NCBI GenBank assembly: GCA_964348185.1
Contig: CAYGBW010000094.1
Location: 1 to 20,095 of the forward strand
Reading direction: 5' to 3'
Source: CAYGBW01 sp964348185
Lineage (GTDB): Bacteria > Desulfobacterota > BSN033 > WVXP01
Length of the DNA stretch: 20,095 nt
The notes under the pieces are model-generated. The model did not search any database, had not been told where the DNA came from, and worked only from the letters and a program-made list of their open reading frames with translations. Made by a program: the position numbers and the translations under genes. Of the stretch, positions 14,262 to 20,095 are shown piece after piece (the stretch's first letter is position 1; each line of letters starts with the position of its first letter).

Positions 14262-14371
14262 GTCAAATTCCTGAGGAGAATCAGTCATTTGTTTGACAGA
14301 AGGGAGAGGGGAAAAATGAACCATGAAGAGACAGGAGGGAGAAAATGATCTGTGAAAAGCAAAACTGTCAA
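14262..14371. promoter_or_regulatory. GTCAA/TTGAC half-sites upstream of the kinase operon promoter
   Basis: GTCAA at 14262-14266, TTGAC at 14293-14297 and TGTCAA at 14366-14371 lie about 115, 145 and 220 bases upstream of the predicted start near 14151. The rest of the 14075-14407 spacer shows no gene apart from the sigma-54 promoter and its inverted repeat. Confidence 0.35.
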
Positions 14372-14407
14372 AAACCGTCCGCAAAAGCCAAAAACCTCTC
14401 TGAACCC

Positions 14408-15796
14408 TCAATTGCGGGTAAGATCGATCTTCTTCATTTTCTCAACAAGGGTCGTTCGGTTCAGGTTGAGAAGCTTTGCCGCCTTGTTCTTGACCCAATT
14501 GGTTCTGTTGAGGGCCTGGAGGATCAACTCCCGCTCAAACTCGGTGATTGCCGTGTTGAAGGAGATCCCGCCCTCAGGGATCTTGATAGAAGGATGAAGA
14601 GACCTGGGGGTCGATGCCAGAACCTTTTCGGAGAGATCACTGGGGTCGATCATCTCTTCCCCTTTAAGGATGACAATGCGCTCGATCATGTTTTCAAGCT
14701 CTCTCACATTTCCCGGCCAGTCGTAGTTCATCAGAAGCTCCATGGCTTCCGGGGAGACTCCGGTGATCCTGTGTTTGTTTTTGGCATTGTACATCTGAAT
14801 AAAATGATTAACCAGAAGGGGGATATCGGATCGTCGCTCTTTCATGGGGGGCAGGGTGATGGGGATCACGTTGAGACGATAAAAAAGATCCTCCCGAAAT
14901 CTCCCTTCCGCCACGTGTTTCTCAAGATCCTTGTTGGTCGCCGCAATCACGCGAATATCCACTTTAATCGTCTTCATCCCCCCCACTCGCTCGAATTCAT
15001 GCTCCTGAAGCACCCTCAAAACCTTTACCTGAAGGGCGGGACTCATGTCACCGATTTCATCAAGGAAAATGGTTCCCCCATTGCCCAGTTCAAATCGCCC
15101 AATCCGGGTTCTCGTGGCGCCGGTGAACGCTCCCTGTTCATGGCCAAACAGTTCACTCTCCAGGAGCTCTTCAGGAATGGCCCCGCAGTTCACCGGAATA
15201 AGAGGCCTTTCCCTCCGATCACTATTGAAATGAATGGCTCGGGCGATCAGTTCTTTGCCCGTCCCGCTTTCCCCATAGACTAGAACGGTGCTGTCTGTGT
15301 TGGCGATCTTCTCAACCAGCCGGAAGACCTCCTGCATTTTCTCACTATCACCGACGATATTGTCGAACTTGTACTTTCGTTTCAATTGCCGCCGGAGCAT
15401 GGCGTTTTCCAAGGTGAGCTTTCGATGCTCCAAAGCCCTCTGGACGACAATCATGATCTCTTCGATCTTAAGGGGCTTTGTGATGTAGTCATAGGCGCCG
15501 AGCTTCATCGCTTTCACAGCTGTGTCAATGGACCCGTATCCGGTAAAAACGATTGCAACTGCCTGTGGATTGATTCGCTGGAGGGCCTCAAGAACCGCCA
15601 GACCATCGGCTTTGGGCATTTTCAGATCTGTCAAGACCAGATCAAAGTCCATCTCTTCAAGGATTTCAAGGGCATCCTTTCCATCATTTGCCGTCTCGAC
15701 CTCGAAACCCTCAATCTCCAGGAGCTCCTTTAGAAACTCTCTATTTCTCTCTTCGTCATCGGCAATGAGGATTCTCTCTGATCCCATGTTCCTCAC
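14408..15796 (-). CDS. Sigma-54-dependent response regulator with FleQ/FlrA/FgrM-like DNA-binding domain
   Basis: It has 462 residues from a GTG, or 459 from the in-frame ATG at 15787, which has AGG close upstream and is my preferred start. The receiver has phospho-acceptor D57 (LVLTDLKMP) and Lys108 (YITKPL). The AAA+ domain has GESGTGKE (175-182), GAFTGA (222-227) and IFLDE. The C-terminal helix-turn-helix reads NWVKNKAAKLLNLNRTTLVE, and the RTTLVEKM ending is typical of flagellar master activators such as FleQ and FlrA. No kinase is adjacent. A sigma-70-type promoter and a dense GTCAA/TTGAC array precede it. I infer the top-level flagellar activator, acting on sigma-54 promoters like the three described here. 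Confidence 0.9.
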   Translation of the reverse strand: MRNMGSERILIADDEERNREFLKELLEIEGFEVETANDGKDALEILEEMDFDLVLTDLKMPKADGLAVLEALQRINPQAVAIVFTGYGSIDTAVKAMKLGAYDYITKPLKIEEIMIVVQRALEHRKLTLENAMLRRQLKRKYKFDNIVGDSEKMQEVFRLVEKIANTDSTVLVYGESGTGKELIARAIHFNSDRRERPLIPVNCGAIPEELLESELFGHEQGAFTGATRTRIGRFELGNGGTIFLDEIGDMSPALQVKVLRVLQEHEFERVGGMKTIKVDIRVIAATNKDLEKHVAEGRFREDLFYRLNVIPITLPPMKERRSDIPLLVNHFIQMYNAKNKHRITGVSPEAMELLMNYDWPGNVRELENMIERIVILKGEEMIDPSDLSEKVLASTPRSLHPSIKIPEGGISFNTAITEFERELILQALNRTNWVKNKAAKLLNLNRTTLVEKMKKIDLTRN

Positions 15797-15824
15797 CTGC
15801 CCTTGATTTTCTCCCTGACTGTTA

Positions 15825-15853
15825 GAATAATGACGATCTCCCTTTTTGTCAAG
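15825..15853 (-). promoter_or_regulatory. Sigma-70-type promoter
   Basis: On the minus strand TTGACA (15853-15848), 17 bases, then TATTCT (15830-15825). It would start RNA near 15818, about 30 bases before the ATG at 15787. Its -35 box is also one of the TTGAC half-sites of the array upstream. Confidence 0.55.
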
Positions 15854-15957
15854 GGATTACAGGGGGATTTCGTCAAAATATTGACCATTGACGGGTCTAG
15901 AGGATGACAACGTGTCAATACTACGATGATCGTGTCAAGACGCCATTTTCCTTGACA
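15848..15957. promoter_or_regulatory. Array of GTCAA/TTGAC half-sites including a FleQ-box-like palindrome
   Basis: In 110 bases there are TGTCAA (15848, 15913, 15933), a palindrome GTCAAAATATTGAC (15873-15886), TTGACG (15889), TGACAA (15905) and TTGACA (15952). The CGTGTCAA copies at 15911 and 15931 are exactly 20 bases apart, on one face of the helix. The palindrome has the same GTCAA-N4-TTGAC layout as the Pseudomonas FleQ box (GTCAATAAATTGAC, from memory). Autoregulation by the downstream activator is the obvious reading. Confidence 0.5.
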
Positions 15958-16009
15958 AAGGCAGGAGGTAGAGATCGGTCTTCGGGGGCCAGGGATCAGT
16001 TGTCAGGTG

Positions 16010-17437
16010 TCAGTAACCATTCACAGGATAGGAGAGGGTTCCCTGTTTCTTCTTGCGATAAAGGGTCCTGGGGTTGATTGCCAGGATCTTGGCTGCCCTT
16101 TTCTTGTTTCCCTTTGTTTTTTCCAAAACCATCTGAATGTATCGGTTTTTGAGTTCCTCGAGGGTCATCAAATCGTTAAACGCCCTTTTGACCGGGTCCT
16201 GTCGGCCGTTAAGGAGTCTTGAGGGAAGGTCCTCTCTATTGATGAGAGGAGTCTGCGTGATAACAACGGCCCGTTCGATGGCGTTTTCCAGCTCACGCAC
16301 ATTTCCAGGCCATTCATACTCCATCAGACGCCTCATGGCCTCCTTGGAAAACCCCTGGATGACTCTCCGCTCCTGCTGGGCATAGATCTTGAGAAAATGT
16401 TCGGCCAAAAGGCGCACGTCATCCCCTCGATCTTTCAAATCAGGCAGGAAAATGGGAATCACATGGAGACGATAGAAAAGGTCCTCCCGGAATTCCCTAC
16501 GCTTTACCTTTTGTTCAAGGTCTTCGTTTGTCGCCCCTACCATTCGGACGTCGATCTTGATGGTCTCATTCGAACCCACCCTTCGGATCTCCTTCTCCTG
16601 AAGGACCCGGAGGAGTTTCGCCTGAACAGCCATCGACGTGTTTCCGATTTCGTCGATGAAAAAGGTACCGCCGTTGGCCTCCTCAAACAGACCGACCTTG
16701 TTTTGATAGGCCCCGGTGAAGGACCCCTTTACATGGCCAAACAACTCACTCTCAACCAGACTATCCGGGACAGCGCTGCAGTTGAAAGCCAAAAAGGGCT
16801 TGTTCCTTCTCGGACTGTTGTAGTGAATGGCTCTCGCAACCAGTTCTTTGCCGGTACCACTCGAGCCATAGATGGCCACCGTGCTTTTGCTCTTTGACAC
16901 CTTCTCAATCAGGTGAAAGACATCCTGCATTTTGTCGCTTTTCCCAATAATATTGCAGAAGCTATACTTCCGCTGAACTTCGTTTCGGAGAAGAACATTC
17001 TCCTCCATTAACGCCTTGACTTTCAGGGCCCTGGAAACCCGCATCAAGAGCTCACCGCTGTTGACGGGTTTGGTCAAGAAATCGACTGCCCCATACTTCA
17101 TCGCCTGAACGGCCGTTTCAATGCTCCCGTACCCTGTCATGATGATCACATTGATATCTGGCCAAAACTGCTTGATCCGTTTGAGCAGTTCCATGCCATC
17201 CATTCGGGGCATCATCAGGTCACTCAGGACCAGATCGAAGCTGCCCTCCCGGATCTTCTCCATGGCTTCGACACCGTGCCCAGCCGTATCTATCGAAAAA
17301 TTTGCCAGGGACAGCGTATCTCGGATGACTTCTCTGACATCAGCCTCATCCTCCACCAGGAGAATCGTTCCTTTTCTTGTCTCATTCACCTTCCTGTTTC
17401 TCCCCTTGATCGCCTCATGCACCGGGCACATCAACAA
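16010..17437 (-). CDS. Sigma-54-type NtrC-family response regulator
   Basis: It has up to 475 residues; the first 16 or so are unlike any receiver and a GTG at residue 17 (VNETRKGTILLVEDE), with GGGGAG ten bases upstream, is a likely true start. The receiver has phospho-acceptor D73 (LVLSDLMMP) and Lys123 (FLTKPV). The AAA+ domain has Walker A GSSGTGKE (191-198; Ser where Glu is usual) and GSFTGA (238-243; Ser for the usual Ala). The Fis-type helix-turn-helix ends AAKILAINPRTLYRKKK. It is an orphan without adjacent kinase and the first gene of the minus-strand block. No clear sigma-54 or sigma-28 promoter was found upstream. Confidence 0.9.
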   Translation of the reverse strand: MLMCPVHEAIKGRNRKVNETRKGTILLVEDEADVREVIRDTLSLANFSIDTAGHGVEAMEKIREGSFDLVLSDLMMPRMDGMELLKRIKQFWPDINVIIMTGYGSIETAVQAMKYGAVDFLTKPVNSGELLMRVSRALKVKALMEENVLLRNEVQRKYSFCNIIGKSDKMQDVFHLIEKVSKSKSTVAIYGSSGTGKELVARAIHYNSPRRNKPFLAFNCSAVPDSLVESELFGHVKGSFTGAYQNKVGLFEEANGGTFFIDEIGNTSMAVQAKLLRVLQEKEIRRVGSNETIKIDVRMVGATNEDLEQKVKRREFREDLFYRLHVIPIFLPDLKDRGDDVRLLAEHFLKIYAQQERRVIQGFSKEAMRRLMEYEWPGNVRELENAIERAVVITQTPLINREDLPSRLLNGRQDPVKRAFNDLMTLEELKNRYIQMVLEKTKGNKKRAAKILAINPRTLYRKKKQGTLSYPVNGY

Positions 17438-17490
17438 GAAGTCTAAGGTATATATCGGAAGGCCTGGGCAAATCTAAAGGAGAAATTCAC

Positions 17491-17519
17491 TAGACTTTTC
17501 CTCTCTCGTAGGGTATCGT
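17491..17519 (+). promoter_or_regulatory. Possible sigma-70-type promoter of the tRNA gene
   Basis: TAGACT (17491-17496), 17 bases, TATCGT (17514-17519). Each box matches four of six consensus positions, and RNA would start about eight bases before the tRNA. It is a moderate match only. Confidence 0.4.
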
Positions 17520-17534
17520 AACAACAAAAACCCT

Positions 17535-17608
17535 CGGGGAGTAGCGCAGCCTGGTAGCGCGCTTGCTTCGGGAGCAAGAGGGCGGGGGTTCAAATCCCCT
17601 CTCCCCGA
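17535..17608 (+). tRNA. tRNA-Pro (anticodon CGG)
   Basis: The full cloverleaf can be drawn. The acceptor stem is CGGGGAG with CTCCCCG (17535-17541 and 17601-17607) and discriminator A at 17608. The D arm contains CCTGGTAGC. The anticodon stem is CTTGC/GCAAG around the loop TTCGGGA with anticodon CGG (17569-17571). The T arm is GGGGG-TTCAAAT-CCCCT. The 3' CCA is not encoded. It reads the proline codon CCG. No integrase or duplicated 3' end was seen nearby, so there is no sign that it serves as an attachment site. Confidence 0.96.
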
Positions 17609-17639
17609 TTCTCTGGACTATTTGAAATGGGGTAAGAAG

Positions 17640-17665
17640 GGCCACTCTCACGGAGTGGCCTTTTT
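17640..17665 (+). terminator. Rho-independent terminator after tRNA-Pro
   Basis: GGCCACTC (17640-17647) and GAGTGGCC (17653-17660) form a perfect eight-pair stem with a five-base loop, followed by TTTTT. It lies 32 bases after the tRNA. Confidence 0.9.
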
Positions 17666-17825
17666 GGGAGGTCAAAATTCTCGGTGCTACGCTGAGGTTG
17701 TTTTTTCTTTCTCCTCTCTATTCTCCTTCACAAAGAGCATCCCTTTGAGACTTGCCGTCGTCTCTTGTCCGGAGGGCCCTGGTCTGAGTGAGTTCGACGA
17801 CTCATACCTTGCACTCATTTTTCGT

Positions 17826-17854
17826 TTGACACCCACGCTCCGATCTCCTATATT
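17826..17854 (+). promoter_or_regulatory. Sigma-70-type promoter of the GlcG-like gene
   Basis: TTGACA (17826-17831), exactly 17 bases, TATATT (17849-17854): all six and five of six consensus positions. RNA would start near 17861, about 77 bases before the ATG. The remainder of the 17609-17937 spacer, after the terminator, shows nothing else I can name. Confidence 0.75.
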
Positions 17855-17937
17855 AGCGTCATTCAAAGGGAAGGCTCTACAATTTAATCGGCCGTTGACC
17901 ACAGACTCAGATTTCAAAACCCCAAAAGGAGGATCCA

Positions 17938-18372
17938 ATGACCCGTCTGACATTGGACCAAGCATCAATGATCATTGACGGGGCTCTGGCAAAGGCCGCT
18001 GAGCTCGGTTTGAAACCACTCACCGTCGCGGTACTCGATGACGGGGCCCATTTGAAGGCGTTCAAGCGCCAAGACGGCCCAGGGGCTGCGTTTCGCCCCC
18101 ACATCGCCATAGGCAAGGCCTGGGGTGCGGTGGGAATGGGCATCGCGTCCAGAACCCTCGAACAACGCGCCCTGGATCGGCCGCATTTTGTCAATGCCCT
18201 GGCTGCGGCATCTGGGGGCCGTTTGGTCCCCGTGGCCGGAGGGGTCCTGATCCGCGACGTTCAGGGCGAGATCATAGGCTCCGTGGGCATCAGCGGCGAT
18301 ACCTCAGACAGCGACGAAGCCTGTGCCATCGCTGGCATTGAGGCAGCGGGCCTTACCGCTGACGCCGGTTAA
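17938..18372 (+). CDS. GlcG/HbpS-family (DUF336) protein
   Basis: The 144 residues match the GlcG/HbpS fold from end to end. They open with LTLDQASMIIDGALAKA, then TVAVLDDGAHLKAFKRQDG, IAIGKAWGAVGMG, the central FVNALAAASGGRLVPVAGGV, and the diagnostic GEIIGSVGISGDTSDSDE, ending GIEAAGL. Members occur in glycolate (glc) operons and as haem-binding proteins, but their biochemical role is unsettled. The start is firm: AAGGAGG five bases before the ATG and a strong promoter upstream. It is followed 143 bases later by an AGXT-type aminotransferase on the same strand, which hints at a shared link to glyoxylate. No signal peptide is seen, so it is cytoplasmic. Confidence 0.9.
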   Translation: MTRLTLDQASMIIDGALAKAAELGLKPLTVAVLDDGAHLKAFKRQDGPGAAFRPHIAIGKAWGAVGMGIASRTLEQRALDRPHFVNALAAASGGRLVPVAGGVLIRDVQGEIIGSVGISGDTSDSDEACAIAGIEAAGLTADAG

Positions 18373-18515
18373 TTCATCGACAAATCGCCCGACCAACACG
18401 GACGCGGTGGGCCGGTCACCCCACAGCCCCCCATACGGAACTCCACCGACGAAGAGCAGGAGAAATCGGTTAGACCCCGAAAAACCCAACAGAGCATGAT
18501 CAGGGAGGTAGAACC

Positions 18516-19712
18516 ATGGCAAAGGTTTTTGGCGAGTTGAATCCCCCAGAACGAATCCTGCTGGGTCCTGGGCCGAGCAATGTCCCCCAGCGGGTGTTGA
18601 AAGCCATTTCCGCACCCTGTATCGGGCATCTGGATCCGGAATTTCTGCGGATCATGGACGAAACGCAGGATCTGTTACGGTTCACTTTCCAGACCCAAAA
18701 CCGGTTCACGATCCCTGTCTCTGGAACGGGGAGTGCAGGCATGGAAACATGCTTCGTGAATCTGTTGGAGCCGGGGGACCGAGTGGTCATCGGAGTTAAC
18801 GGGGTTTTCGGGACCCGTATGGTTGACAACGCCCGCCGACTTGGGGCCGAGGTCATCCCTGTCGAAGTCTCATGGGGAGAGTCGATTTCGCCAAAGGCCA
18901 TAGGGGAGGCCCTCAAACGGGGGCCGGTCAAGATGGTGGCCGTGGTTCACGCAGAGACCTCCACAGGTGCCCTCCAGCCCCTAGAGGAGATAGGGGATTT
19001 GGCCCACCGGGCCGGGGCTCTCTTTCTGGTAGACACGGTCACCTCTTTGGGCGGGATGGATGTACGGGTCGATGAATGGGGCCTGGATGCCGTGTACAGT
19101 GGAACCCAAAAGTGCCTGAGCTCCCCGCCAGGTCTGTCACCTCTGACCTTTAGCCCCCGCGCCCTGGGGGTATTGGAGAATCGCAAGAAGCCGGTTCCGA
19201 GCTGGTATCTGGACATGGGCATGGTAAAGAAATATTGGGGAGAAGAGCGGGTCTACCACCACACGGCGCCCGTCAATATGATCTACGGGCTAAGGGAATC
19301 CCTCCGCATCATCTATGAGGAGGAGTTGGAAGCGCGCTTTCAACGACACCTTCGTAACCACTCCGCCCTGGTAGCTGGGGTGGAGGCCTTGGGGCTGGAA
19401 ATGCACGTGGCCGAGGGGTTCCGACTTACAACATTGAATACTGTGCGGATCCCCTCTGGAGTGAACGACCTCAGAGTTCGACGAGCCCTCCTGGAAGAGT
19501 TTCAGATTGAAATTGGTGGTGGGCTTGGAGCCTTGAAAGGGAAAATCTGGCGCGTAGGACTTATGGGGCATTCCTCCACACCGGGGAATGTCATCCTCTT
19601 CCTCGGAGCTTTGGGGACTCTGCTGAAAGCCGAGGGAGTTGTCACGGATGCCGGAGCCGGAGTATCCGCGGCGACCGAGCGCTACGCTTCCTGGGGCGTT
19701 GAACCGGCCTGA
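18516..19712 (+). CDS. Class V aminotransferase, alanine-glyoxylate / serine-pyruvate type
   Basis: The 398-residue protein is a fold-type I PLP enzyme. It opens with the family's LLGPGPSNVPQRVL and GHLDPEF, has the phosphate-binding VSGTGSAGMET (about 69-78), the substrate segment VVHAETSTGALQP, D173 (LFLVDTVTSLGG) for the pyridine nitrogen and Lys199 (SGTQKCLSSPPGL) as Schiff-base lysine. The C-terminus has GALKGKIWRVGLMGHSS with the carboxylate-binding Arg. This pattern fits AGXT-like enzymes, which exchange glyoxylate with alanine or serine with pyruvate. Substrate choice cannot be read from the sequence; aspartate- or phosphonate-linked relatives are less likely. Ribosome binding site GGGAGGT six bases before ATG. 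Probably co-transcribed with the GlcG-like gene, although the 143-base gap leaves room for its own promoter. Confidence 0.93.
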   Translation: MAKVFGELNPPERILLGPGPSNVPQRVLKAISAPCIGHLDPEFLRIMDETQDLLRFTFQTQNRFTIPVSGTGSAGMETCFVNLLEPGDRVVIGVNGVFGTRMVDNARRLGAEVIPVEVSWGESISPKAIGEALKRGPVKMVAVVHAETSTGALQPLEEIGDLAHRAGALFLVDTVTSLGGMDVRVDEWGLDAVYSGTQKCLSSPPGLSPLTFSPRALGVLENRKKPVPSWYLDMGMVKKYWGEERVYHHTAPVNMIYGLRESLRIIYEEELEARFQRHLRNHSALVAGVEALGLEMHVAEGFRLTTLNTVRIPSGVNDLRVRRALLEEFQIEIGGGLGALKGKIWRVGLMGHSSTPGNVILFLGALGTLLKAEGVVTDAGAGVSAATERYASWGVEPA

Positions 19713-20095
19713 TGTGGGTGCCCACTGTGCCCCTCAAACAGACCCGATCGACTCCGGGTGAGACGGGAGAGGTCTTCTAAGAGATCATTAAATCCCTACG
19801 TGCCAAAGCAGGTGCATTCCTGTTGCGACTGAAAGTCATTTGTTTTCAACCGCTGAACAGGGAACCGCAGAATATTGTCTTGTTGCTTCAGAAATCTTCT
19901 GCTGTTGGACATTCCTTGTTCGACCTGCCCGCCGCGCCTTTGGGCAAACTGGGGATAGCCCCGCATTGTTGATTCTAACGCAGTAGGTCCTATTCCATCC
20001 CCAAGCACTCGCTATGGCAGGCGGGTATTCGATATTCAATGCAGTCAAATGAACTTAGCTTCGCTTCGCTCTGCAATGGGAATAGTGGAATAATG
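19713..20095. other. Right-hand 383 bases without a recognised gene
   Basis: A short GTGGG/CCCAC hairpin lies just after the aminotransferase. Two overlapping minus-strand frames of 70 codons have poor composition and no ribosome binding site. I see no RNA gene, repeat or mobile-element end. Confidence 0.4.

Noticed and set aside
14345..15283. A 312-codon open frame on the plus strand
   Set aside because: It lies wholly antisense to the AAA+ domain of a well-supported activator. Its composition is typical of a shadow frame, and similar frames recur opposite the other two activators.
17535..17665. tRNA-Pro as an integration site of a mobile element
   Set aside because: No integrase, no repeated tRNA 3' end and no compositional break were seen downstream.

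Overview
The window looks like chromosomal DNA of a motile Gram-negative bacterium, most likely from Desulfobacterota (the former Deltaproteobacteria). The reasons are the high density of response regulators and sigma-54 activators, the flagellar regulators (FliA, FlhG, FlgM, an FlrB/FlrC-like pair), long spacers with hairpin repeats, and the style of the HD-GYP and Cys-rich response regulators. The lineage is an inference from gene style, not from a marker gene.

Layout. At the left, xseA (minus) is divergent from a plus-strand queD-folE2 pair that supplies deazaguanine/folate-type pterin precursors. From about 3160 to 17437 every well-supported gene is on the minus strand. In transcription order these are: an NtrC-type regulator (16010-17437); a second NtrC-type regulator with a FleQ/FlrA/FgrM-like C-terminal helix-turn-helix (14408-15796); a small membrane protein, a soluble PAS histidine kinase and its NtrC-type partner (14074 down to 11016); flhG-fliA (10406 down to 8661); a response regulator with a Cys-rich tail; a decayed response-regulator fragment; a histidine-kinase-like remnant; a CheY-like receiver; flgM; and a receiver-GAF-HD-GYP protein. 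At the right, a tRNA-Pro(CGG) with its terminator is followed by plus-strand genes for a GlcG/HbpS-like protein and an AGXT-type aminotransferase.

How it works together. The minus-strand block reads as a flagellar regulatory island without structural flagellar genes. Promoters of three classes can be seen. A sigma-70-type promoter with an array of GTCAA/TTGAC sites, including a FleQ-box-like palindrome, precedes the 14408-15796 activator. Three well-matched sigma-54 promoters (GG-N10-GC with TGGCA and TTGCT) precede the small-protein/kinase/activator operon, the flhG-fliA leader, and the decayed-kinase/CheY unit. Two sigma-28 promoters with identical 12-base spacing precede flgM and an unexplained small ORF near 5500. 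This is the classical early, middle and late flagellar cascade, written in promoters next to the genes for the factors that read them.

The rest. The 4.7-6.4 kb stretch has no clear gene and holds hairpin repeats, a 31-bp tandem repeat and possible gene remnants. Several decayed genes (a receiver fragment, a kinase fragment, a frameshifted small gene) suggest that this signalling locus has been losing parts. No CRISPR array, integrase, transposase or rRNA was seen.
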